DNA from: Desmodesmus armatus
Taxonomy: Eukaryota > Chlorophyta > Chlorophyceae > Sphaeropleales > Scenedesmaceae
Direction: 5' to 3'
Assembly: GCA_007449985.2 (NCBI GenBank)
Contig: VIIQ02000024.1
Span: 175,494 to 239,493, forward strand
Length of the DNA stretch: 64,000 nucleotides
Part shown: piece by piece, positions 49,591-60,667 of the stretch
Layout: the number at the start of each line of letters is the position of its first letter
Numbering within the stretch: the stretch's first letter is position 1
Program-made: the position numbers and the translations under genes
Notes under the pieces: model-generated
What the model was told of the DNA's origin: nothing
Seen by the model: the letters and a program-made list of their open reading frames with translations, nothing else
Databases searched by the model: none

Positions 49591-50890
49591 TCATGCCAAC
49601 GGTTGACGCAGTAGAGCACTGACCTGTTCATATTGCTGCTAAGGGTGTACACTTTCAATGTGATCTTGTGGTTGAGGAAGGGCTACCAGATTTCTGCTAT
49701 GAGTACAGCCTGAGTCAGCCATCGACGTGTCAGTGGCAGCAAAGCTGTATTGGCCTGTACAACAGATGTCTTGACTTCATCGGCTGCAGGGTTTGATGTG
49801 TGAAGTGTTGACTGCCCAAATTGCCTCGGTGTGATTAGTTTGTTGTCCACGCTACTGCTGCTGCTGCTGCCGTCTGTGGCAGAGCAGAATAGACAGTCTT
49901 GTGCCTGATATGACGTTCCTCCTATGATACTTGCATGCCAGGCGCTGCATCATCTGAAAGGGGATCAGCGACAGACTTAATGTGTTGACCAATGTCATGA
50001 CGCAACAAGGATATGTCGCACAAGCTTCAAGCAAGTTGGTGTCAGGGCTGCTGCACAAGCACAGGCCAAGTAGTTGGGTTCACATCCCATGTGCCACATG
50101 ACCCCAGTGGGGTCACATGCTTGTGACTTCCTCAACAGTGACAGTTCAACATGTCACACACTCTAAGCGCCTGGGGCCTAGCAGATACGGGCAGCCTCAC
50201 TATCTGTCATGTCATGCCTGACACAAAGGTGGTACCTTTCCCAACACAGGTCCCGTGCAGGATATCACAAAACTGCAATCCGCCATGCAGCAAATATATG
50301 CTGCTTCGAAACAGGTCAGTAAAGCAAGATGAGGCCACCATGTATGGCACCCTAGGTGTGCTGCACTACGAACCCACGTAGTTTACTGCCAGCATGGCAC
50401 ACACAAATGCCCATAAACAAGAGCAGCCCTGGCACGCTGTGTTGGGCACATGCAACTGCCCAGAATCAGGAGGGCCCCTTGCAAGGGCATTTTTGTCAAC
50501 CTAGCACGATGCGCTTGTATGTCAGCTGCACACACAGCACAGAACCCACAAACCCACAAGGAAAAATAAAACCAGCGGCACAGACTGCCAGGTGAATGAG
50601 CCAACGCATACACGGAATCACCTGGCAGCACAAGCCAGCTGCAAGACCAGCAGCCCACCAAAAGTTGTTCAACCAACAGCAGCAGCGCTGACCGACACCC
50701 ATCAGACCACAATTCGCCTGTTAGGTACAACCTGCTTGTGAACTATGCCGATTATGTCTTGATGTTGCATCCAAGAATGCCCTGCTGATAACAAGGTGCA
50801 AGGCAAGGAAAATAGCTGCATCGCATGCAAGGGAGAAGACAAGGTCTCCTTGCAGTCCTCACAAGACTAATGGGCAGCACGATGCAATGC
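49591..50890. other. No recognisable gene
   Basis: I see no exon chain in this 1.3 kb. A short palindrome around TGACCCCA-G-TGGGGTCA lies near 50099-50115. The stretch may include 3' parts of the minus-strand coding region starting near 51.6 kb. Confidence 0.4.
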
Positions 50891-50962
50891 CTATTTGTGC
50901 ATGCAAACCAGGACATGTAAGAAAGCCAGCATGCCCATAATCAGGAGCTTGTAATCGCTCAC

Positions 50963-51618
50963 TGCCTGCCAGGTGCCGCACAGGGCTGGTCGACCTTCAA
51001 GACCTGGACAGGTCACCCCAGGTGTGGCACTGTAAACGACACGCGGTTGGCTAACTCTGCAAGTTGCAAGTAGGCCATGGGGGTTCATCGCTGACCCCAC
51101 TGATAACTCTGGTGTGTCACAGCACATCACTGCCGTGCCAGGTGTGAATTGCTGACTGCCAAAATCCACCCGCATGGAGGCACCACTCAGCAGCCATGCG
51201 CTGTCTCCCTCAGCATGCATCCCCAGCCACATGGCTGGGCCACTGGCGGCTAAGGAGCGTCTGAGTGCATCCAAAAGTAATCGTACCCAGAGCACCCAAC
51301 AAACACACGACCCTGAGAAACAATCTCACATGGCAGGCCTGCAATCTCCACCTGCTCTTGCAGCTGCTTCTGCGCTTGAGTGACGGCAGCATGTGCCTCT
51401 CGCAAGACGGCCTTGGCTTCTGCCTCTGCTTCTGCCTGACGGGCCCGAGCCCTGCCGACCTCGCGCGCAAGCTCAAATGCTGTGGTGCCGTGTCCGCTGT
51501 CCTGCAGCTGCTGCATGATGCCTGGCAGCTGCTTGTTGATTGCCTCCTGGCACTGAGGGACAGGCACACATGCCAGCAGCAGCTGGTACCACACGTCAGG
51601 ACGGGGGCTGCAAGTCGC
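50963..51618 (-). CDS. Coding exons of unknown function, possible continuation of the LRR gene
   Basis: Two minus-strand exons are likely. The first begins after a CAG acceptor at 51618 (RPDVWYQLLLACVPVPQCQ, then a predicted coiled coil rich in Ala/Glu/Arg: AREVGRARARQAEAEAEAKA) and ends near 51350. The second, about 51265 to 50963 (donor GTGAGC), reads LRRSLAASGPAMWLGMHAEG, MRVDFGSQQFTPGTAVMCCD and VVYSATPGVTCPGLEGRPAL. The LRR exon at 51917 ends with a good donor in phase 0, and the 51618 acceptor opens in phase 0, so they may be one gene. I could not fit the junction between the two exons here and do not recognise a domain. Confidence 0.4.
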
Positions 51619-51916
51619 CTGCAACAGCACACAGAGAGGTTGATTGCATGGGCATCGTTGCTGTCGGGAAGTTGGCACAAGGTTTGAAGCTTACTGCGAT
51701 ATCTGGTCTAGGCAAACAGCCTGACCACAGCAAAGTAAGTTGAAAATTGTTTTTGCTTAGACAGTGGGGCTATTCGTGCTGGCATGCACTGCAAACTGTC
51801 ACAGGAAACCGCAGGACACATACATATGTATTTTTAGGTTGCACCAGTAGCTAGATGGGAGAGACCCTGTGCCAACCTAGCAGCAACTTGCTGCTAGGTA
51901 AGGCTTGAACCCTTAC

Positions 51917-53617
51917 CTTGATTGTGATGGCATGCCTCCAGTCCCCACTCAAGATGGACGGCATGTTGCGGTAGTGTGCGCGTTCACCATCCACAGTGAG
52001 CTCCTGAAGGCCCGTGAGTGCTGTGAGCTGCAGCAGCCCAGCATCGGTGAGGCCCTCTGATGCACGCATATGCAGCCTTGTCAACAAGGTCATGCACGCC
52101 AGCACACCCACAGAGGCATCACAATCAGTAACACAGTGGCACTCCAAATCCACCAGCTGCCTCAGCCCCAGCAGAGGCACCAGAGACATGTCTGGCTTGA
52201 ACAGCGACATGTACTTTAGACCCAGGCGAGGGATAGCGGGACAACATGCAGCCATCTGCGCAAGTGCGCAGCCGTCCAACAGATAGCGACGCTCGTCAAC
52301 AAACACCAGCCTGGACTCAGGCAGCTGCGGCAACTGCCGACCAGCAGGAAACAGGTGCAACCAAGCACTTCGCGGCAGCTCCAGGCCGCTCAAATCAAGG
52401 TGTGTCAGGTGCACACTGGCAGTGAGACCCCCGCACAGCTCTGCGTCAGCATCACTCAATGTCACCGTGGTACCAAGGAACCCGCCGGCAAGCACAAGGC
52501 GCTCTAGCTGCTGCATGCAGCCTATGTGGCTAAACACTGCAGCCACACCAGTAGCAGCACCCTCAAAGACAGCGTCAGCCACCAGGTGCAAGGTACGCAG
52601 CCCAGTGAGCCCTTGAAAGGCAGATACCTCGATGGTTGGCGAGTACAGGTATAACTCCTGCAGCCCTGAACAGCCCGACAGTGTGTGCCCCATGATCCTG
52701 TCGGGCATGCCCAGATCCTTGCGCTTCTCAATACATATGGAAAGGTAAGTCAACTCCTGCAGCTGCTTCAGCTGGAAGAGTAGCCCCTGCTGCACAGTCT
52801 CTGCATCATCCCAGTCGCCGGTCCATACACCGAGCCGCAGGTTCAGGTCAAGGTGCTGCAGCTTGGTGAAGGGACTGAAGGCTTCGAAGGAGTCCAGGGC
52901 CAGCACACCACTGATGCTCAGCCATTGTAGGTTGGTGCTCCAGCAGCCCATGGTTTTGCTGGTCAACCGGTCATCTGCACTCCATCCAATGGAGTACGCC
53001 GAGGCTCGGCGTTTTGAGACCTCCTGGACAGACAGGTCCAAGCGCTCAAGGAATGGCAGGTCACACAGGGCTGCGAGGGACTCAAAGCACTCGTGCCCAG
53101 AGTCATCCCAACTAGGGTAGTGCAGGTGGTCCTCATTCTCCTCAGCCTGGTTGCGGACGTCGTAGTCGAAGTTCTTGAAGTCCTCCCGTATGCCCATATG
53201 CAGCGCCAGGCGAGTGAGCCCTGTAGCAGCTTGCAAAAAGACCCCTTGGTACCCGTTGCTGAGTTTTACCGACCAGTCACACAGGGATAGCTGCAGCAGG
53301 TTGCTGCATGGCAGTGTGCTGAGCAGGGGTGCTGAGCACTTGCTTGGAGTCTCGTACAAGTGCTTCCAGGACTCCCGGGGGTCCTCCTCCTGACAGTGGT
53401 TGTCCAAGAGGATCCTGGTGACATGGGAGCCGTACTGTTCAAGCCATGACGTGATGGTCTGAGGGTCCAAGGCAGAGCACTCAATTTCGTCTGTGGCCAT
53501 CGCTGCTGCCTCTGCCCATGCTGTCGAGACCAGTGCACAGGAGGTGAGGCGCTCAGCTTGATTGACACGCTTCAACACCAGCACCAGTACACACTGTGGT
53601 AGAGCTTCCATACGCAT
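51917..53617 (-). CDS. F-box-like leucine-rich-repeat protein
   Basis: A 567-codon exon starts at MRMEALPQCVLVLVLKRV. Residues 3-40 (LPQCVLVLVLKRV, LTSCALVSTAWAEAA) resemble the F-box of SCF ubiquitin-ligase adaptors. From about residue 95 to the end there are irregular leucine-rich repeats: LLQLSLCDWSVKL, LERLDLSVQEV, LQHLDLNLRLG, LTYLSICI, LQELYLYSP, LRTLHLVADAV, LERLVLAGGFL, LTHLDLSGLELP, LVDLECHCVTD, LTRLHMRASEGLTDAGLLQL. The frame is open further upstream to 53746, but no ATG occurs there. The exon ends with AAG|GTAAGG at 51917 in phase 0. Without splicing, 22 more codons run to a stop at 51851. Whether it binds SKP1 is an inference from the weak F-box. Large F-box/LRR families are common in algae. 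Confidence 0.78.
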
Positions 53618-55057
53618 CAACACGATAGTGCTGCAGACTGCTGTTGCTGCTGCCTCGTGACTGGAGAACGACAGAGAGTCGACAGTGGCTGATACAAGCA
53701 GTGACGGATCAAAGCACTCAAATCCAAGGCGAAGGCAATCTGACACCGCTGGTTGGCGTCTGCAGATTTATAGGGTCGGTTTTTTTCAAATTGGGCGCGG
53801 GTCTGACAAACGAGGTTTCCAGAGAGACTTGTCACCCACATCTATATCTTGATTTGTGGTATGCTTGTCGCTTTTAACGTCCTCGTTAGGCCTGGACTTC
53901 AGTGCTGAAGTGGTGATGCAGCTGACATCAGCATGACAAGCCTTCCACTGACAGCATCCACCGTGGTAGAATTGTGTGAATGGTCTGAAGCTTGCAATGC
54001 AGAGATCTAGGCCAGGCAAGGCTTGAATTTCACACAGCTTCACAGAACCCTTTTCCACGCTTTCCGGCGATGGGGCACCGGGGCTGCGCTGGTGATGGTC
54101 CTGCATGGCCATTTTTATGTGCGCTGGCTGCAACAGTGGTGGCACTGCAGCTTTGAGGGAACATTTTGACATGTTACCAACCGAGCTGTTATCAACCAAA
54201 CACTGCTGCCAAAGGCACACCGCATGGGTGGGTCTCACTACCTGGCACCTATTGTATGCCAGCACACACAAGGGCAGCACTTTCACTGCCGCGTGAGCAC
54301 ATAAGCAGTTCCCGCTGCGCACATGTAACAAAGGCGTCAGAAGCGCGCAGCGTAAAAAGTGACAGCGTTAGGATAACTGATTGCAAGCAGGGCAATGCGC
54401 TATATGACAGTGCATTCCAGCAATGGGCTCTGAGCCGAGTCAGCAGATGGCAGATTCTGAATACTCACTGGGACTCCAGGCTGTGAGAGATTTGCGAGGC
54501 TTGCATCACAGACAGAGGCTGCTTTGACATGCGCGCGTGCTTGAGCAAGACGCATCAGCAATTCAGTAGCAGCTATGCAAGGCCTCTGCAAGGCATCCTC
54601 CCAGCCATCGTAATCAAGACCCTTGCACAGCCGTTGCATTCCTCCACCTTGGGGTGCAGGTACCACCTTGAGGCAAAGAGGCTAGCAGGTCACTTCACAG
54701 GGCATCAGCTGCACGGTCCACACGGTGGCTTCTGCACACTGCACGAATGAGCACAGGGCAGGTGCGCCGGGAAGCAGCCAGCAGTGAAGTTGCTGTCTTT
54801 GATGACTTGGGTGGCCGCCATTACAAAGGAGCGCCAGGCACCTTATGTCGCCCATGTGCAGGTTGCGCCAGCACTTGGCTGTTCCACCTATGGTATCCTA
54901 TCCTCTAAGCACCCAAAATGCTGGTATTGTAAGGTGATGTGCAATATTTAAGCTCTATAAAGCCGTACCTGCATCCTTCAAAGTATGCTCTTCAGCAGCA
55001 GCTCGCAAACTGCATGACACTGCTTCTGCTGCTGTGCTTGATGCTTTTCTTCTACAG
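53618..55057. other. Intergenic between divergent LRR gene and MYND locus
   Basis: No gene is recognised. Upstream exons of the MYND locus probably lie here because its first visible exon begins at an acceptor (55058), but I could not connect one. Short frames at 54105-54296 and 54400-54670 have no family resemblance. Confidence 0.4.
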
Positions 55058-58000
55058 GTTGTGATGTATACAATGGGTGCTGCAATTGCACCAGTACGGT
55101 TCTGGGAGCTAGGGTTGCAACATCTCTCCGAGATTCCAGCCACCAAGGCAGACCCTGAGCAGCTTGTGGACACAAGCCAGGGTAGCATTCCCATTGGCCT
55201 CCTCGGCTTCCAGCGACTGCCCAAAGTCGACGCACCAGTGTTCAGCGAGCTGGTAGCTCTCAAGGTAGGCTCACTCTAGGTGTCCATTGGGATGTTGGAA
55301 GCAGCCGGCAGGTCATACCTGGCTAGCATGCCACCCAAGAGGGCAACTGCTCCACCAGCAGCATAGCACCTGAACCCCCCTGCCATTGGCATGTGCATAG
55401 AGGCCCATGCAGATTAGATCAGTCATGCCCTGCGAGGTGGCGATCCCAACATGCAGCTGTTTATGCGGCAGACAAACAAGACTGACACCAGGCTGCAGGA
55501 CCGTCCTGTAGGCCAAGCAGCATGCACACACCCACGACACCATCCGATTCAAATTTGTAAAGTTTGACATCTGAATACCTTGATCCAGGTTGTGTGGTAT
55601 AAAACACATGGGCCCCGGGCGCCCGGGCCCGGGCGTGAACATCCCTGCTTGTCCTGCCTTTGATGCCGTGCTGCTGCAGGTCCCTCAACAGCTAGGCCAG
55701 GCTGCAGCTAGTGCTTCTGACCCCTTCCCGCCCAGGTCCATCGCAGCTGTGTACTTCCTCACGCTCCTCCTGAGCAAGGCTGTTGAGGAGGGGGCCCTGC
55801 CCAGCAAACCTTGCCGTGACAACTTCTTCAGGGATACCCTCAACAGTCTGGCCACAAACATTGGCCTACAGCTCAAGCAGTGCAGTTTCCTTGCAGCGCT
55901 GCCAAGGCTGCTGGCAGCTGCAGCTACAGCTCTCACAGACACCCAGCACGATCCAGCCTGCCAGGCTCCAGTGGAGCGATGTGCCACAGGTCCTCTACAC
56001 CTCCCCTGCTACTTCAGCCCCTGATAAAGTCAAGCAGCTGCAGGACCTGCAGAACCTCAGCAACAGGCTGCTGAAGCTTGCGCATGCATCCATATGCTTC
56101 TTCAGTCAGCATCTCGACAGGGCAGATGTTGCAGTGCAAGCCCTGCGCCTGTGTGCAGCCGTGATGCAGCTCTGCAGCCGCTGTGCTGACCGCATCCCTG
56201 CCCGGGGATGCGTGCTGCAGGGCGCAGCAACCATGGAGGATCCCACAGCCCTTGAGCAGCTGCTGAAGATAGCCTTCACTACAGGTGAAGCCATGTGCGC
56301 AGCATGGGACCACGCGTCGGCTTTGAGCCTGGCGCGGCGGCTCCTGCCGATGCTCTGCGTGCTATCAGCATGCTGCTGCTGGTGCCCACAGTCTCCCCTG
56401 AGGACTTCTGCCAGGAGGCCCCTGACTGCAGCGCAGCCCACAGCAAGAAGGCAACGTTCAGGCCCACAGCCCGCGCCAGAACCAGCTATGCATCCTGGAA
56501 GTTTGCTTGCGCCCACGAGTCAGAGCTGCCTGCAGCACAGCAGCAGGCGCTGCAGGAGCTGGGGTGCAGCGGCAGGGCGTTCATGTATGTGGCGGGGAAT
56601 GCGCTGACCCCACGTGAGGTGCACAGCACCACTGTGCTGCACCTTTGCGGAGCGCTGCTGCAGGTTGTGCACCACATCGCCAGCAGCACCCATGCCTCAC
56701 GCGCAACGCTGAACAGCCTCAGTCCCACACAGCAGCTGGCGCTGGCACAGACCCTATGCAGCGCCTCCTGGGATGCCCCACCCAGTGGTAGCCCTGGGCT
56801 GCCATGCGCACCCCTGTTCTGGCTGCTGCCAACAGTGCTGCTGCAGTGGGCGGACAGGCAGCCGGCCAGATGAGCGGTACTGGCAGCAGTAGAAGTGGCC
56901 ATGTTTGAAGGCAGTGGGGGTGAAGAAGTGGCGTTTGAGGAGCGCCAGGCCATGGTGCAGGCTCTGCAGACCGCTGCGATGCAACCGGGGCGGGCACGGT
57001 ACCCATAATCCCTGCCCACATGCAGGGCATGTCACAGCAAGAAGCGTCCAGGGTGGGGAGGGAGCGCATGCTGTTCAGGGACGCACGCAAGAAAGCAGCT
57101 AGCTTCTGCAGCTTTTGCGTCCCATGCGCATCTTGCCTGGCGCAGCTGCTGCGGCTGGCCAGCAGTGCTGCTGCACGTATGCTGGCAAGCACACAGGACG
57201 CCACAGCAGCAGCAGTGCGTCTTCCCGTGGTGCCTCCAGCAGCAGCGGCAGCAGCAGCGGCGGCACCAGCACCAGCACCAGCACCAGCACCAGCACCAGC
57301 ACCAGCAGCGGCACCAGCACCAGAAACTCTGGGCGTCAGCAGGGGTTTATCAGCAGCTGCCCACAGCCAGACAGCTTCCTAAGCAAGCCAGAACACATTG
57401 ACAGGGCCCTGCTGAAGCTTGCCCAGACCCTGCCTCTCCTGCTGCGCTCATCTGGTGCCTCGCTATGGAATGTGTGTTTCAACGACCACAACATTGCAGC
57501 CCGCCAGGACCCGCTTGAGTGGCTGCAAGCCAGGGGCCTGGTTCACATTCAGGCCGGAACTCCAGCGCCACACCCGGGTTGAGGCCTGCCGGGGCACGGC
57601 AGGTGACAGTGATGGCGGCAGCAGCAGCAGCTCTGATGAGCAGGAGGGCATGGCAATCCTGTGTGCAGCACTGCAGGATACAGTCCCTCAGCTGATCAAA
57701 GCAGTAGAGGCAGCACTGCGCAGGGGGGTGGGCAGGGTTGGGGACAAGGTGTCCTACAGCCACCTCGCTGCCACCGGCAGAGATTTCTTGGTCGACCTCA
57801 CCAGTGAGCCTGTGTTTGTGGCAGCGGGTCTGGCACTGCCTGGCAGTGCTGTGCTGAAGCCACTCTCCAGTCTGACCTTCACCCTGCTGAAGCTAGTGGA
57901 TGCCATCCACACCAACCCTGATGCTGGGGCGCCTGAAAGGAGCATCAACCGTGGTATCGGCCTGTTGGGGCGGTCCTGCAGACCAACTCCCTCATCCTGC

Positions 58001-58185
58001 GTGCTGCCTGCGCCAGCAACAGCAGCAGCAGTGGCAGCAGCAGCAGCAGTGGCAGCAGCAGGAGCAGCTCAGCTGCTGCTGTCATCACGATGTTGGTTGG
58101 CAGCAGTGGTCGCACGCCGGGCCTGCGTGAGGAGCACCTGCTGGCAATCAACAGCAGCACCAGCAAGCCAGCTGGCTCTAGCGTC

Positions 58186-58220
<35 letters not shown>

Positions 58221-58853
58221 GCCAGCTAGATCAAACACCCGCAGCAGCAGCAGCGCCAGCAAGTCTGCTTGCTCTAGCATCGGCAGCAGCAGCAGCAGTG
58301 CGGTGTCTATGGTGGCGTGGCTGGTGAGCCTGGGTCGCTGCTGCCTGGGGTACAGCATGGTCCTGCAAGGCTCCTATGCCAAGGCAGCAGGGACAGCAGC
58401 AGGGCGTAGGACCTTGGCGAGCGTTCAGACATGGCCACAGCTTTCAAGGAGGTCAGTTTGGTGCTGCCGGGCTGGCTGCAAAGCAGCAGCATTTCTGCGC
58501 AGCTGGCGGCAGCAGGCTACACAACGGATCCTGTCCTTGAGCTCCTGCAGTCAGCCGCAACAGCACAGCAGCATGCAGCACAGGCAGGCCCAGCCGAGCT
58601 TGCACAGCTGCTGCAGGGCCTGGGGCTGGCCCTGTGCAGCATGCCGGCCGCCACTGCCTGCAACAACCCCCTGTGCAAGTCCCTCACCCCCGGCCTGTCA
58701 GAGCAGCAGCTGGTGGTTGGGTCAGCCCGCCGGTGCTCCGGCTGCCGTGTTGCCAGGTACTGCAGCAAGCCCTGCCAGGCGGCACACTGGAAACAGCACA
58801 AGCCAGCATGCAAGGCTGTAGCCGCAGCGGCGGCTGCCAACAATGCAAAATGA
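55058..58853 (+). pseudogene. MYND zinc-finger gene with multiple frame breaks
   Basis: The first visible exons are 55058-55264 (RFWELGLQHLSEIP, GLLGFQRLPKVDAPVF) and one starting at 55680 (SIAAVYFLTLLLSKAVEEG). The protein can then be followed to the C-terminal finger only by changing frame near 55975, 56300, 57380, 57590, 57960 and 58420, with an in-frame TGA at 56871 between RQPAR and AVLAAVEVAMFEG. Downstream blocks include VGRERMLFRDARKKAASFC, an (Ala-Pro)n run, LWNVCFNDHNIAARQDPLEW, SHLAATGRDFLVDLTSEPVF and [20 protein letters not shown]. The MYND finger is intact (58664-58820): [32 protein letters not shown]. Some breaks might be uncalled short introns or assembly errors in GC-rich repeats, but the number favours a decaying gene. 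The last part (58431-58853) alone could encode a 140-residue finger protein. Confidence 0.65.
57247..57320 (+). repeat. Hexanucleotide (CAGCAC)n run
   Basis: The unit ACCAGC repeats about ten times after a CAGCAGCGG stretch, encoding alternating Ala-Pro in the MYND locus frame. Confidence 0.8.
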
Positions 58854-58856
58854 CCT

Positions 58857-60087
58857 AGTCAAGCTTGCCCTTGTGATGTACGTGCTTTTGTGTTTGGTGG
58901 TTTTGCTATCGGTTTAGTATGAACTTCATACTTGAAGTAGCACCTTGCACAAGGCACCACATGTGATCAACATGCATGTGCAGTCGCGGGGCTGCAACCC
59001 CTTTGCGGGCTGATTGGCAGCCTGGGTGTCCATGCCTAGTAGCTCTGAGGTCACATTGTGTGCCTGAGCTTGATGTTGCACTGAAGCTCCTTGGGTGCGT
59101 CTGCCAGGGGTGCAGACCCACTTGTCACGTAGTGCTGAGTGAATGCATTGATGATCACACGGCCCATGCTGCGCAGCCTGAAGCACATTTGTTGCTGCCA
59201 CAATGTCAGTGCACAAGGCTTTGTTTGCGCGTGCATGCACATCAGTAAGTAGGTTTACCTTTTCATAAGGCCTGGCATGGCAGGTGATAGTGAGAATGCG
59301 ACCTAGCTACGTGTCCTACAGCCTTGGAGTGTGTGGCCAGGCGGAAGGCCTTTGCCTGCAGGTATCATATGAACCTGCAGTGCGTGTGTGTTGACTGTAG
59401 CATGGTTGCTGCGCTTATGCCATCTACAACTTGTCACTTGTTTCAACAGCTGGCGCGTTTTGGCATGATGATGTCCACTCAGTGAGGGGGCTGGATGGTG
59501 ACTGTGAGTCACACATTGTGACAAGAATCAAAGATGGAATCCAAGAGGCATGAGTTTCATGTGGTGCTGTGTGACAATTTTTGAATGAATTGGATTTTTT
59601 GGTGCACATGGTTTACATAGACCACCTTCAGGGGTGAGCTCCACTCTGAGACCAGTGGCCTCTGACTCAGCCACAACTGTTCTCAAGGTCTGTCAGCCCC
59701 AAAACAGCTCCAGTATTTTACAGTTGTGTTTTTGATGTGAAGGTGTGTGATGCAGCATGCTTTGGCCCACCACCTGTCAACAGTCTCCAGTCAACCTGCT
59801 TTGGTCACCTGCATTGCGTAGTATGCGTCCATGTGACCTGGCTCTCCTGAATAAGCAAGTGCATTTAAGACTGGTGTTGTTTTCTCACCCAGGGCTTCGT
59901 TGGCGGTCTTTCTTCATTCACCACCCTATGTCATTGCCAGAACCCTAAGACCTGCAGAGCCACGGGGCACACACAATAGGCTGGCTGCACTCTGCTAAGC
60001 AGCAGTGCTCAACTTAGTTTCTGTGACGGAAGTGGAAGCCTCTTGTTGTTGGATTTCTTTCGTATCTTTTACCGTCTCGCACTGCAG
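58857..60087. other. No recognisable gene
   Basis: This 1.2 kb lies between the MYND locus and the next plus-strand exons. No exon chain or RNA gene is seen. It should contain the promoter and 5' exon(s) of the following gene. Confidence 0.4.
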
Positions 60088-60667
60088 CAACAAGCACAAC
60101 AACATGCCCCATCCACTGGTCCCCTGCGCCCGTCAGCTTCTCTATATGCCGAGCTTACCATTAGGATGAAGCAAAGGATGGCACTTAGTCGCTGCTGGCG
60201 CGCAGCACAAGCTGGATGCTGGATGCTACAGCTGCGGAAGCTGGCTCGTGAAGAGCTTATCAACCTCTGGATGCAGCTCGTTTGCAAGGTACGGACTCTG
60301 AGTAGCTGCTGAAATGCACTTGTGGCTTCCTCTTCGCTTGTCGTGCCGAGACACCCAGTTCTTCAACCATTTTGCATCCATGTGCTGCTGCTGCGCAGGT
60401 GTTTTGAAGCTTGCTCCACTGGTGGCCCACATCTCAGTGTTGTCGCAGTATATCCGCAGTGTTGTTGAAGGTATGTACTTGTTCAGCTGGTTCACGCGAA
60501 GTTGAGCAGCTCTGGGCACAGGGACTAGTGTTGGGTGGGTTGGAATAGGTTGGTGTCTGTCATAGCCTGCATGCATTGCCCTTGGTCTTGCTGATTGCTG
60601 GCAGTCACGTATACAACCACCGTGGGTGGGCTGATGCGTAGGCGACCCCCCAGCACCAGCTATCAGG
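60088..60667 (+). CDS. Unknown protein, partial gene running into the tandem array
   Basis: Proposed exons in phase are 60088-60288 (67 codons: ASLYAELTIRMKQRMALSRC, LQLRKLAREELINLWMQLVC), 60410-60470 (LAPLVAHISVLSQYIRSVVE) and the first array exon 60605-60667 (TTVGGLMRRRPPS). The first exon opens at an acceptor, so the start is upstream and not found. The second exon could instead use the acceptor 12 bases earlier, but that changes phase and gives an early stop. The encoded part is mostly helical and basic, without a domain I recognise. The gene must end beyond the window or within the array. Confidence 0.4.

Noticed and set aside
56869..56873. In-frame TGA at 56871 as selenocysteine
   Set aside because: The family is not a known selenoprotein, several frameshifts surround it, and I see no SECIS-like structure; a nonsense change is simpler.
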